Source: DATBLE01 sp046734335
GTDB lineage: Bacteria; Actinomycetota; Thermoleophilia; Gaiellales; Gaiellaceae
DNA length: 64,000 nucleotides
NCBI GenBank assembly: GCA_046734335.1
Contig: JBKPRA010000056.1
Span: forward strand, 13,047-77,046
Direction: 5' to 3'
The notes under the pieces are model-generated. The model had not been told where the DNA came from, did no database searches, and saw only the letters and a program-made list of their open reading frames with translations. Positions 39,377 to 47,210 of this stretch are shown here, piece after piece. Each line of letters begins with the position of its first letter. Position 1 is the first letter of the stretch. The translations under genes and the position numbers were made by a program.

Positions 39377-39823
39377 CTACTCGGCGACCTTGGCCTGGCC
39401 GCGGATCTCGCCGGCCGCGTTCTTCTTAGTGTGGACGTTGATGTAGGCCTTGCCGCCCTCGAGGGCGCGGACCACGCCCTTCGAGATGTGAACCTTCCCG
39501 GCCTGGCCGTTCTTGCACGGGCCGCAGAGCGGGACGATCACGGGGCCGGCCACGCCCGGCTTCCCCATGTGGATGTGAGCGGCCAGCGCGTTGCCGGACA
39601 GGCGCGAGTAGGTCAGCTTCCAGGTCAGCGTGGCGCCGGTCTTGTTCTCGACGTACTTGGCGCTAAAGGCCCCCTTTGCGAGCCGTGCGCCCTTCGGCTT
39701 CGGCACCTCGGTGTTGTTCTTCAGCGTTGCACTGACCGTGTAGGTCTCGGCCGCGCCCGCGAAGGCGACGGCCACCAGGGCGACGGCCGTAGCGGCCGTG
39801 ACGAGCAATGCGAGCTTCTTCAT
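39377..39823 (-). CDS. CHRD domain secreted protein
   Basis: This 148-residue protein starts at the ATG complementary to 39821-39823, after GGAAGGTTC. A signal peptide (MKKLALLVTAATAVALVAVAFAGAAE) is followed by a CHRD domain. The visible pattern is YTVSATLKNNTEVPKPKG, LTWKLTYSRLSGNALAAHIHMGKPG and the end GGKAYINVHTKKNAAGEIRGQ, with the conserved His residues. CHRD domains occur in chordin and many secreted bacterial proteins, where the role is unknown but probably binding or structural. It is divergent from ssrA. Confidence 0.9.
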   Translation of the reverse strand: MKKLALLVTAATAVALVAVAFAGAAETYTVSATLKNNTEVPKPKGARLAKGAFSAKYVENKTGATLTWKLTYSRLSGNALAAHIHMGKPGVAGPVIVPLCGPCKNGQAGKVHISKGVVRALEGGKAYINVHTKKNAAGEIRGQAKVAE

Positions 39824-39890
39824 GAACCTTCCTCCCGTCTCCGTGTCATCTGTCGGAAGTTCGTCCGGGGGGCGGGATCGGTTTGCCGGG

Positions 39891-39936
39891 GCCTCGCGCT
39901 GCCCGGCGCCTCGCGCTGCCCGGGCGCGGCTACAAT
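39891..39936 (+). promoter_or_regulatory. ssrA promoter region with tandem 17-base repeat
   Basis: TACAAT at 39931-39936 is a good -10 candidate, 16 bases before the mature tmRNA 5' end. Directly upstream is a tandem duplication of GCCTCGCGCTGCCCGG (39891-39907 and 39908-39924, one mismatch), covering the expected -35 region. Confidence 0.5.
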
Positions 39937-39952
39937 TGGTTCACGAACATAC

Positions 39953-40310
39953 GGGGGCGACCAGGTCTCGACGTGGTCGGTTCTCCGGCTGAGCTGCAGG
40001 TCGAGGTCCCCGGTCGGCCTCGTAAAACAACCGGGAACCAACGTAAGTGCGGATAACGATCTCGCACTCGCCGCCTAAGTAATTAGGTGACGCGTCGCTC
40101 CGGACTCGGCCCGTGGTTCGGGGAGCGGCGTCATAAACGGGCTGGCCCCGAAGCAGAGCCAATCGGCGGAGGGGTGAGACCACAGGATGGCTGGCCCCGG
40201 CGGTAGGTCGCTCACCACCGGCCGGCGGGGCGAGACCAAACGGTGAGCTACACCTGTAGAGGCTCAGACCGGTGCGGCTGCGGACGCGGGTTCGATTCCC
40301 GCCGCCTCCA
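39953..40310 (+). ncRNA. ssrA: Transfer-messenger RNA (tmRNA)
   Basis: The 5' end GGGGGCGACCAGGTCTCGAC pairs as a seven-pair acceptor stem with CGCCTCC at 40303-40309, with A as the discriminator. No CCA is encoded. The T-arm reads GCGGG-TTCGATT-CCCGC at 40286-40302, and the expected GTAGAGGCT stretch lies before it. The tag frame starts at GCG 40049, in the context GTAAGT-GCG as in mycobacterial tmRNA, and encodes ADNDLALAA before TAA at 40076. Together with SmpB it rescues stalled ribosomes and marks the peptide for proteolysis. The 3' end serves as an insertion site (see repeats). Confidence 0.95.
40284..40310 (+). repeat. att-like repeat copy 1 (intact ssrA 3' end)
   Basis: This is the last 27 bases of tmRNA (T-arm and acceptor strand). 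The same stretch recurs at 44595-44621 with one mismatch and, truncated, at 46483-46505. It is the left junction of the island. Confidence 0.85.
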
Positions 40311-40329
40311 TTTTCGCTTAACGATGCGG

Positions 40330-40353
40330 GTTCCCCACAATCCGGTGGGGAAC
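40330..40353 (+). terminator. Hairpin downstream of ssrA
   Basis: A perfect 9-bp stem, GTTCCCCAC (40330-40338) with GTGGGGAAC (40345-40353), has a six-base loop and lies 20 bases after the tmRNA end. It is a likely terminator. It lies inside the island side of the junction, so the island may have supplied the ssrA terminator. Confidence 0.6.
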
Positions 40354-40769
40354 AACTGCAAATCACTCATCCTTGACGGCATACGGCCTTCAGGTTCCCG
40401 GCCGCATCGAGACGACGTTGACCGGCGGCGCGAATGGCGGAGAGAGGTCGCCGACCACGGGCGGTATTCGATTACGAAGGAGCAGGCCAATGTTCGGCGG
40501 AAACTGACTAACGACGAGCTCAACCCGCCGTCCAGCATCCGCGGTCGTAAGTTCGAGACTCCAAAATCGACCTTGACCTACCACCTGGCCGGACCCCGGT
40601 GCCCTTCATCCGGGCGGTGAGGCCACTCAACTAGAGAGCCGACCGAGATCGGCTGCCGAGTCCTTACAGGTGCCGCAGCAGCCCAGGCGCTCGAGCTGAA
40701 CCGCGCCGAGCAACGAAGGGATACCGCCCGGCTTAAGGAGGAGACGCGGGGTCGCCGGCCCTGGGCGAG
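40354..40769. other. Non-coding stretch inside the island
   Basis: About 400 bases with lower GC than the surroundings in places (for example GGTATTCGATTACGAAGG near 40465). I find no convincing gene, tRNA or repeat here. Frames that run through it cross the tmRNA or lack family features. Confidence 0.5.
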
Positions 40770-41072
40770 AAACGAGCTGCTCGAACCTCGCCGATGTGAA
40801 CGCCGGTACCTACACAGATGCCGAGCTCGCCCCGGGCCTCAGGTGTGATCGCTGGGCAGCGCGAACGGCGGCGACGGGACCGGGGAAGCTCGCCATCAGC
40901 CCGTCGCCGGTGCGGTCGACGATCCGCCCCGCCCGCTTCCGGCGGTAAACCGTGAGGTCGGCGATGCGACCATAGCGGCCGAGCAGGTCGGCCCAGCTCC
41001 CATCGCCGAGCTCTCGGCAAGGCGCGTCGAGCCCTCGATGTCAGACTGCAGGATCGTCGTGACCGCACCGGG
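40770..41072 (-). pseudogene. Class III adenylate/guanylate cyclase domain remnant
   Basis: On the minus strand, fragments of a class III nucleotidyl cyclase domain appear in order with frame changes. VTTILQSDIEGSTRLAE is the metal-binding start, normally LFTDIEGSTRL. After a shift near 41018 come GDGSWADLLGRYGRI and VDRTGDGLMASFPGPVAAVRA, normally TAGDGFLATF. After a second shift near 40855 comes LGICVGTGVHIGEV, normally IRVGIHTGEV. No start or downstream domain remains. Such domains make cAMP or cGMP; this one is dead and marks decay in the island. The order of motifs is seen directly. Confidence 0.75.
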
Positions 41073-41150
41073 CTCGGGCGGGGCTCGGCGGCGAATCTAG
41101 AACGAGATGGCAGACCAGAGGCGGGACCAGTTCGATTGCAAGGGGGCGAG

Positions 41151-42629
41151 ATGACTGAGGGAAGTGAAGGTAACGGCCGGAGCGAGGTGGGTGCGGTCAC
41201 TCTTGATCCTTCGACGTCTGCTGCCACTCCGAAGGTGGTACTGCATTTCACGCCGGCGGAGCGGGTGGCGCGGGGGAAGGCGGCGAGGGCGGAGGTGCCG
41301 CGCAGCTCGCACGCGGAATGGGAGGCCCCGCCACACCGGCCCGACCCGGTGGAGCTGCTCGAGGAGCAGGCGCAGACGCGTCTTCGAGAGCTCGGGCCGA
41401 TCCGGTACGGGCGGATGCTGGTGTCGCCCTTCACGTTCTTTCGCGGCGGCGCGTATCTGATGGCTGCCGATCTTGCGGACGGGCCACGCACGGGAATTCA
41501 GGCGCAGCTGTGCGGCGATGCGCATCTCTCCAATTTCGGGATCTTCGCGGCACTGGATCGGAGGCTGGTCTTCAGCATCAACGATTTCGACGAGACGTTG
41601 CGGGGACCCTTCGAGTGGGACGTCAAGCGGCTCGCCGCGAGCCTGGCGGTCGCGGGCCGCGAGCGTGGCTTCAACGGTGCGATCCGTCGCTCGGTCGTGA
41701 CGGGAGCGGTGCGGGAGTATCGCGAAGCGATGCGGCGCTTCGCAAAGATCCGGAACATCGACGTCTGGTACGCGCGTCTCGATGTCGCGGCGATCCGCGA
41801 GCGGCTCGGGTCAGGGGCTTCACGCAAGCAGATGAAGCGCTTCCAGTCCGACGTCGCGAAGGTGCGCACGAAAGACAGCATGCGAGCGCTCACCAAGCTG
41901 TGTCATACAGTCGATGGCGAGCTCAGGATCGTCGGCGATCCTCCTCTCGTCACTCCGATCGAGGACGTGCTGCCGGGTGCGGAGCGGGAGCAGCTCGAGG
42001 ACGTGGTGCGGCGCATGATTCGCACCTATCGGCGCACGCTGCTGCGTGACCGGCGCCATCTGCTCGAGAGTTACCGCTACGTCCATGCCGCCCGGAAGGT
42101 CGTCGGTGTCGGCAGCGTGGGTACCCGAACCTGGATCCTGCTCTTGACGGGCCGCGATCAGACCGATCCGCTTTTCCTCCAGTTCAAGGAGGCACAGAGA
42201 TCGGTGCTCGAGCCGTTCCTCGGGAAGAGCGAGTATGGCCAGCACGGACGGCGGATCGTCGAGGGGCAGCGGATGATGCAGGCCGCGCCAGACATCCTGC
42301 TCGGTTGGGAGCGCATCACGACGATCGACGAGCAGACGCGGGACTTCTACATCCGGCAACTGTGGAACTCCAAGGGCTCGGCGGAGGTCGAGCTGATGGG
42401 TCCGGCAGGGCTCGAGGCCTATGCCAGGATCTGCGGTTGGACGCTCGCACGAGCCCACGCGCGCTCAGGTGACAGGATCGCGATCGCCGCCTATCTCGGC
42501 GGCGGCGACTCCTTCGACCGTGCCATGTCGTCGTTCGCCGAGACATACGCCGACCAAAACGAACGGGACTTCCAGGCGCTGCAGGAGGCGGTGGCCTCGG
42601 GCCGGGTCACGGCCGAGCAGGGCGTGTGA
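41151..42629 (+). CDS. DUF2252 family protein
   Basis: The predicted protein is 492 residues from ATG 41151, which has AAGGGGGCGAG just upstream; a TTG at 41136 is the alternative. DUF2252 hallmarks are visible: PIRYGRMLVSPFTFFRGGAYLMAADLA, CGDAHLSNFGIFAALDRRLVFSINDFDETLRGPFEWDVKRLAASL, and later KVVGVGSVGTRTWILLL. The second segment resembles a kinase or aminoglycoside phosphotransferase catalytic loop (GDxHxxN then DFD), so an ATP-dependent transfer is plausible, but no substrate is established. It is island cargo and is followed 26 bases later by a membrane protein gene. Confidence 0.88.
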   Translation: MTEGSEGNGRSEVGAVTLDPSTSAATPKVVLHFTPAERVARGKAARAEVPRSSHAEWEAPPHRPDPVELLEEQAQTRLRELGPIRYGRMLVSPFTFFRGGAYLMAADLADGPRTGIQAQLCGDAHLSNFGIFAALDRRLVFSINDFDETLRGPFEWDVKRLAASLAVAGRERGFNGAIRRSVVTGAVREYREAMRRFAKIRNIDVWYARLDVAAIRERLGSGASRKQMKRFQSDVAKVRTKDSMRALTKLCHTVDGELRIVGDPPLVTPIEDVLPGAEREQLEDVVRRMIRTYRRTLLRDRRHLLESYRYVHAARKVVGVGSVGTRTWILLLTGRDQTDPLFLQFKEAQRSVLEPFLGKSEYGQHGRRIVEGQRMMQAAPDILLGWERITTIDEQTRDFYIRQLWNSKGSAEVELMGPAGLEAYARICGWTLARAHARSGDRIAIAAYLGGGDSFDRAMSSFAETYADQNERDFQALQEAVASGRVTAEQGV

Positions 42630-42654
42630 CGCTCCAAGCCGCGGTGATCGAGTC

Positions 42655-43485
42655 GTGAACCTCGTTTGGGCTGCGCTCATTGTCGCCGGTGTGACGGTGG
42701 TCGCGGTCACCGCGATGCTGCTCGTCCGCCGCCGGGCTCCCGAGGGAAGCTACTTCGAGGACGGGGATCGCGCGGCCGGAGTGTTCGGCGTTCTCGCAAC
42801 CGGATTTGCTGTGCTCCTCGGCTTTGTGGTCTTCCTTGCCTTCGAGAGCTTCGACACGTCGCGCACCGGCGCCCAAGCCGAAGCAGCGATCGTAGCCCAG
42901 CAATTCGAGACGGCCCAGCTCATGCCGGTCGCCGCCCGCGCTCCGCTGTCGGGAGAGCTCGTCTGCTACGCGCGGAACGTGGTCTACCGGGAATGGCCGC
43001 GGATGGAATCAGGCAGCCTCGGCGAGGGGTACAACCCGTGGGGAGTCACGCTGTTTCGCACCATCAAGACTGTCCAGCCGCGCTCGCCTTCTGAGCAGGC
43101 GGCCTACGGCAAATGGCTCGACCAGCGCCAGGATCGCGAGGATGCGCGGGCCGACCGCGTGCACGGGGCCGAGGGTGTGATCCCGACTCCGCTCTGGATC
43201 GTGCTGCTCCTCAGCGCTCTGGTCATCTTCGGCTTCATGCTCTTCTTCGCCGACAGCGGTGAGCGAGCGATCGTGCAGGCGACCATGATGGGCAGCATCG
43301 CGGTCGTGATCACCTCCACGCTGCTTCTCCTTTGGTTCCTCGACAATCCTTATCACCGCGGCGTGAGCGGCCTGCGACCAACGGCTATGCAGCGGACGCT
43401 CGCGCTCCTCAAGGTCGAGACGGGAATTTCCGGCGGGCGGTTCGCCATTCCGTGCAACCGGCAAGGAGTGGCCCGCACCCGCTGA
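42655..43485 (+). CDS. DUF4239-like (bestrophin-like) membrane protein
   Basis: The predicted protein is 276 residues from GTG 42655; start sites further upstream overlap DUF2252. Two N-terminal helices (LIVAGVTVVAVTAMLLV and FGVLATGFAVLLGFVVFLAF) are followed by ESFDTSRTGAQAEAAIVAQQFETAQLM, a helical region with YREWPRMESGS, and two C-terminal helices. This layout matches DUF4239 proteins, which resemble bestrophin channels and are of unknown function. A second, diverged protein of the same build lies at 43624-44427 on the other strand. Confidence 0.8.
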   Translation: MNLVWAALIVAGVTVVAVTAMLLVRRRAPEGSYFEDGDRAAGVFGVLATGFAVLLGFVVFLAFESFDTSRTGAQAEAAIVAQQFETAQLMPVAARAPLSGELVCYARNVVYREWPRMESGSLGEGYNPWGVTLFRTIKTVQPRSPSEQAAYGKWLDQRQDREDARADRVHGAEGVIPTPLWIVLLLSALVIFGFMLFFADSGERAIVQATMMGSIAVVITSTLLLLWFLDNPYHRGVSGLRPTAMQRTLALLKVETGISGGRFAIPCNRQGVARTR

Positions 43486-43623
43486 GCAGGCAGGCGGTTG
43501 AGCCCAGGAAGCCGGGGGGACGGCCGCATCGCGGCCGGGCCGGCGCGTCACTCATGTCGAGACAACTGAATTCACCCCACCGCACACAGGCTGAACGACG
43601 CCCGGTGGGTACGCGCGCATTCG

Positions 43624-44427
43624 TTACCGAGGTGGAGGCGCGGCCGGCGGCAGGCTCATTGTCACCTTCTCGGCGAGCAGGGGCGACGCCGGGACCGTGA
43701 TCAGCCCACGGGTCGGTCGGTCGAGGTCGAACGTGACGAGGACCAGGAAAGTGACGACGACCGCTGCAAGAACGACGGGAAGGAGCCCACGCCCGAGAAC
43801 CGAGATATAGAGGGCGAGCATGCCGAGAGCGAGCGCTGCCCCGAAAAGCTCCAGCAAGAGCACCGCGTTGGGAGGGTGGTTGTTGAGGCCGGCGATTCGC
43901 ACGCCCTGTTGGTCGATCATCGCATTCAGGCTGTCGATGTAGAGCCGGGGCGCGCTGTCGCGCGGGCGGGCGTTGATCGTCTCGCCCCCGAGCCGCCAAA
44001 GCATCTGCTGCAGCCTGCCCTGTTCGGCTGCGGTCGCACGGAACGATGCGTCACCTGGCCTGTCGTAGGTAAGGCGGATCGCGAGGTCGTTATAACGGCG
44101 CAACAGAGTGAGCGAGCGGCTGCGCTGGGGCTCTGCAACGGTCTGCGCTCTGAGATAGGCGGTGCCGATCGTGTTCGCCTCGTTCACGACGTCGGCGCGG
44201 CGGTCCTGGTAGCGGCCGACTGCGAGCGTGAGGCCGAACGCAAGGATCAGGCCGACGAGGCCGAGCAGCGCGCCTTGTAGAGCCCCAATCCCCTCGCGAT
44301 AGTGCTCCGAGTGTCGCCGGAGGTATCGACCGATGAGTACGCCGACAACGCAGGCGCCTCCGACAATGGCGAAGACGACCAAGCCGAGCTGCCAGCTATC
44401 GAGCGAGAAGAAGACCGTGAAGAGCAT
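43624..44427 (-). CDS. DUF4239-like membrane protein, second copy
   Basis: This 267-residue protein has two N-terminal helices (LGLVVFAIVGGACVVGVLIG, GALLGLVGLILAFGLTLAVG). It then has the DUF4239-like RYQDRRADVVNEANTIGTAYLRAQTV and a helical soluble region. Two C-terminal helices follow (LLLELFGAALALGMLALYISVLG and LPVVLAAVVVTFLVLVTFDLDRPTRG). The DLDRPTRG end is characteristic. It faces the gene at 42655 tail to tail, with 138 bases between, both within the island. They may form a heteromeric channel or be unrelated arrivals. Confidence 0.8.
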   Translation of the reverse strand: MLFTVFFSLDSWQLGLVVFAIVGGACVVGVLIGRYLRRHSEHYREGIGALQGALLGLVGLILAFGLTLAVGRYQDRRADVVNEANTIGTAYLRAQTVAEPQRSRSLTLLRRYNDLAIRLTYDRPGDASFRATAAEQGRLQQMLWRLGGETINARPRDSAPRLYIDSLNAMIDQQGVRIAGLNNHPPNAVLLLELFGAALALGMLALYISVLGRGLLPVVLAAVVVTFLVLVTFDLDRPTRGLITVPASPLLAEKVTMSLPPAAPPPR

Positions 44428-44594
44428 CCCTAAGAGAAACCTACGAGACTGCGCTCGCGGGCGCAGTCAATGCCTCGGAGTTCGTCCTCGTCTCGCTTGT
44501 CGCCGCCGACGCCGCTGATGCTCTGCGTCCTCGCACTCGTGCTCGACGATCGGCCGCTGCGGACGGGCTTCGATGCCAGCGCGGTGGGAACGTC

Positions 44595-44621
44595 ACGCGG
44601 GCTCGATTCCCGCCGCCTCCA
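44595..44621 (+). repeat. att-like repeat copy 2 (internal)
   Basis: The 27 bases match the ssrA 3' end with one T-to-C change in the T-loop start. There is no matching acceptor 5' strand upstream, so it is not a tRNA. A poorer partial match (GCTGCGGACGGGCTTCGATG) lies just before, at about 44556-44575. The surrounding 44428-44839 interval shows nothing else. Confidence 0.8.
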
Positions 44622-44839
44622 TCACTGGCTCAACAGAGGCCTTTGTCGCAACAGAGGGAGGGAACAGTCGGCAGGCCGACGGAATCATCGTCCAGGCGCC
44701 GCTGGCACCTCGACCAGCGAGGAGACGGTTGCTTTCGGCGAAATTGCGATCGACCTGCTCAGGACTGGGCGGTAGAGCGCTCGCTCCACGGTGGAATTGT
44801 GGGATGCTCATGCTTCTGCGGCAACGAAAGGGGAGAGGA

Positions 44840-45346
44840 ATGAAGAAGCGGCGGTTCGTCGCTGTCTGGTTAGCGGCGGCATTACTTGCCGTCATCGCAG
44901 CTTCGGTGGCGTTGGCTGATCCCACGAGCAGTCACAGCGGCGGGGCAAATGCCAACCAGATCGGCGTCGTCCGGATCGATCGGAACGACCCGTCCGTCGC
45001 CTACGTGACGGGCAGATACACGTGTCCGGCGTCAGCCGATCCTGCGCACCTGTTCGTTTCGGTGAAGCAGGTCGCCGGCGGCCTTCCGGATCCGCGCCTC
45101 AAGCTCGAAGGGAGCAGTTCACTCACGTTCCCTGACGGAGCGTGGCTGGAGCGTCACCCCGGGCCGGACGAGTTCACCTGCAACGGTAAGTGGCACACAG
45201 GCACGTGGCAGATCGCCGCGTCGTCAGAGTACGGCCACGGATCACTTATTCCCGGCACGGTCTACGTGCAGTTCTGCTGGGACAGCCCGGACGGGGGCGT
45301 ATCGTGGCACGCATATAGCGAGCAGTTCGCCCGCGCGAGCTACTGA
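44840..45346 (+). CDS. Exported protein of unknown function
   Basis: The predicted protein is 168 residues from ATG 44840, after AAAGGGGAGAGGA. The signal peptide is MKKRRFVAVWLAAALLAVIA...SVALA. The mature part has a CTCP-like early Cys (GRYTCPASADPAHLFVSVKQ), DEFTCNGKWHTGTWQ and VYVQFCWDSPDGGVSWHAY. The strand-rich pattern with Trp and three cysteines suggests an immunoglobulin-like secreted domain. It is the first gene of the second island segment. No family is recognised. Confidence 0.75.
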   Translation: MKKRRFVAVWLAAALLAVIAASVALADPTSSHSGGANANQIGVVRIDRNDPSVAYVTGRYTCPASADPAHLFVSVKQVAGGLPDPRLKLEGSSSLTFPDGAWLERHPGPDEFTCNGKWHTGTWQIAASSEYGHGSLIPGTVYVQFCWDSPDGGVSWHAYSEQFARASY

Positions 45347-45500
45347 GTCGACCAACGGCGGGGGAAGCTCGACGAACGGGCTTCCTCCGCCTCACCAGCC
45401 CTGACCTGGTGTCTGTCGTGTAGACAGCAGCGCCTCTACGGCGTAAGGTCGCGCCGACGACTGGCAGCAAGCAGTTAGGCGGGCGAGCGAGGTACACGTC

Positions 45501-46382
45501 ATGAGAACGACCAGCCTTGTCTTCGCGCTCGCGTTCGCGCTGGTGGCGGCGGCAGCGGGATCGGCCTCCGCGAAGCTCGACTCCCGTCCCACGCACTTCG
45601 CCGCCTTTCCTGCGGAGGGCGTCAAGGCGAGTACGCCCACGACCGGGAGGCTGCTGATCGCGCTCCGGCCCACAGCAACGACAATCTGGAATGTCTATGC
45701 CGACGGACGGGTCGTCTGGCAGAAGTGGAGTTCGTCACTCGATGCCACGGTCGTTCCCGATGGAGCGACAAGACTCGAGACTGGCTACGTCCAGCAGCGG
45801 CTCACCCCCGAGGGTGTGCAACTCCTTCGTACGAGGCTCCTGGCGACCGGCCTGTTCGAGCACAACCTCAGACTCGCTCTCGGCAGGCATCACGATTGGG
45901 TCCTCCACCGACTCCGGAAGGGCAAACGGCTGGTGACGGTGGACGGAGTGGACTCGCCCGACCCGTCGTGGAACGAACGCTTCACGAAGGTAACGGCGGC
46001 CCAGACGAGCGCCCTCTGGCAGATCAAGGAATTCGTAGCCCATCCGGCCAGATGGCTTCCGGCCGGAGCGTGGGCAGATCGCCGAATCCGGGCGTTCGTG
46101 CCGGCCCGCTACGTGGTCGCAGTCGATCGGGGCTATCCCGATCTTTCGAAACTGCCACCGCCTGCCCGCAAGGCATTCGTCCAGTACAAGGACATAAGAC
46201 GCCACGCGTGCCAGATCCTTACGACCGGCCAAGCACGGGTACTCCTTCAGGCATTCGCAAAAGCAGGGATAGCGCCCTCAGGCAACCACGCGTGGATTAT
46301 CGATTTCGATTTCGCCGACCTGGACTTCGCGCATCCCTCCGACCTCCACTTCTCCCCAGCCCTTCCGGACGATCACTGCTGA
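45501..46382 (+). CDS. Exported protein of unknown function
   Basis: The predicted protein is 293 residues from ATG 45501. The signal peptide MRTTSLVFALAFALVAAAAGSASA is clear. The mature part contains TTIWNVYADGRVVWQKWSSS and GYVQQRLTPEGVQLLRTRLLATGLF, then a region with several Trp/Arg residues and KDIRRHACQILTTGQARVLLQAF near the end. Proteins with the same layout are common and unassigned in actinobacteria. It ends just before the right-hand repeat of the island. Confidence 0.75.
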   Translation: MRTTSLVFALAFALVAAAAGSASAKLDSRPTHFAAFPAEGVKASTPTTGRLLIALRPTATTIWNVYADGRVVWQKWSSSLDATVVPDGATRLETGYVQQRLTPEGVQLLRTRLLATGLFEHNLRLALGRHHDWVLHRLRKGKRLVTVDGVDSPDPSWNERFTKVTAAQTSALWQIKEFVAHPARWLPAGAWADRRIRAFVPARYVVAVDRGYPDLSKLPPPARKAFVQYKDIRRHACQILTTGQARVLLQAFAKAGIAPSGNHAWIIDFDFADLDFAHPSDLHFSPALPDDHC

Positions 46383-46482
46383 CCGGGATCGCACCCTCTA
46401 CTGCCTGAGCACGTCCCCGAATGCCGCATCCATCGCTCCCGCAGGCGCCGAGAAGCAGAAAGGCCCTGTTTCCAGGAATCGT

Positions 46483-46505
46483 GCGGGTTCGATTCCCGCC
46501 GCCTC
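46483..46505 (+). repeat. att-like repeat copy 3 (right end of island)
   Basis: The 23 bases are identical to the T-arm and most of the acceptor strand of ssrA. They diverge at AACTG, where the intact gene has CA. This probably marks the original chromosomal sequence downstream of ssrA before insertion. Confidence 0.8.
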
Positions 46506-46598
46506 AACTGCTCTTCCGAGCCCTCTATGGCCGACCCGTCCCACTCCCGTTCGCTCTCGCGAGTCACGTGGTTCGCCCGGTAGAACACCGTTACCGGA

Positions 46599-47210
46599 AT
46601 GGACGTCGCGACGGATACGCGCTGGCTCGTCCTCGTCGAGGGGCCGAGCGACAGGGCGGCGCTGGAGACGCTGGCCCGGCGCTGCGGCTACGACCTGGAG
46701 GACGAGGGAGTCCAGATCGTCTCGATCGGGGGTGCCCAGGCGATCGGCAGGGCGTTGAACAATCTCTCACCCGGCGTCCGCGTGGCCGGGCTCTGCGACG
46801 AGGGTGAGGCCGGCGCATTCGGGCGCGCCCTGGAGCGGGTCGGCCTCGGGCCGGCCGGCACACGGTCGGAGCTCGAGGCGCTCGGCTTCTACGTCTGCGA
46901 TCCCGATCTCGAGGGTGAGCTGATCCGTTCGCTGGGCGCTGCGGGCGTCGAGGACGTCCTCGAGAGGAGCGGTAAGCTCTCGTCGTTCCGCACGTTCCAG
47001 AGGCAGCCGCAGTGGCAGGGACGTCCGATCGAGGATCAGCTCCGCCGTTTCTTCGGAAGCAGCGCCGGAAAGATCAGGCACGCACCGCTCCTCGCCGGTG
47101 CCGTCGCCCTCGAGCGTGTCCCGCTGCCCCTCGCCGCGCTCCTCGAGCACGTCGCCGCCGCTAATCGCGGAGGGCGCGTGCCTCCGCTCGGGCCTCGCGC
47201 CACCAGATGA
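46599..47210 (+). CDS. TOPRIM domain protein, OLD-like
   Basis: The predicted protein is 203 residues from ATG 46599. It reads WLVLVEGPSDRAALETLARRCG at the start (TOPRIM Glu) and VQIVSIGGAQAIGRAL, then VAGLCDEGEAG where the usual DxD is reduced to CDEGE. LEALGFYVCDPDLEGELIRSLG follows. It is like the stand-alone TOPRIM modules related to the C-terminal domain of OLD nucleases. Nucleic-acid cleavage or nucleotidyl transfer is a family-level guess. The gene is convergent with ltrA and overlaps its end by 50 bases. It lies just outside the island. Confidence 0.7.
   Translation: MDVATDTRWLVLVEGPSDRAALETLARRCGYDLEDEGVQIVSIGGAQAIGRALNNLSPGVRVAGLCDEGEAGAFGRALERVGLGPAGTRSELEALGFYVCDPDLEGELIRSLGAAGVEDVLERSGKLSSFRTFQRQPQWQGRPIEDQLRRFFGSSAGKIRHAPLLAGAVALERVPLPLAALLEHVAAANRGGRVPPLGPRATR

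Larger units (their letters stand above)
40311..46505 (+). mobile_element. Probable genomic island at the ssrA 3' end, two tandem segments
   Basis: The region between the ssrA 3' end and a displaced copy of it at 46483-46505 is about 6.2 kb, with an internal copy at 44595-44621. This is the footprint left when integrases use tmRNA 3' ends as attachment sites. The segments are 40311-44621 and 44622-46505. Contents are accessory: a decayed cyclase gene, DUF2252, two DUF4239-like membrane proteins and two exported proteins. No integrase or recombinase is recognisable, so the element is immobile, remnant, or served in trans. The island call rests on the repeats and cargo. Confidence 0.7.

Noticed and set aside
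39941..40620. Protein-coding frames across ssrA and its end (both strands)
   Set aside because: They read through the tmRNA and give the typical false products seen over T-arms (for example CGRGFDSRRLH on the plus strand and EAAGIEPA-like on the minus strand at 44593).
44535..44621. A tRNA gene ending at the internal repeat
   Set aside because: The T-arm and acceptor 3' strand look tRNA-like, but no matching GGAGGCG-type 5' strand or anticodon arm lies 70-90 bases upstream. The match is to the tmRNA 3' end, so a displaced attachment site fits better.
46420..46510. A tRNA gene ending near 46505
   Set aside because: Same reasoning: only the T-arm and part of the acceptor strand are present, with no 5' partner strand.
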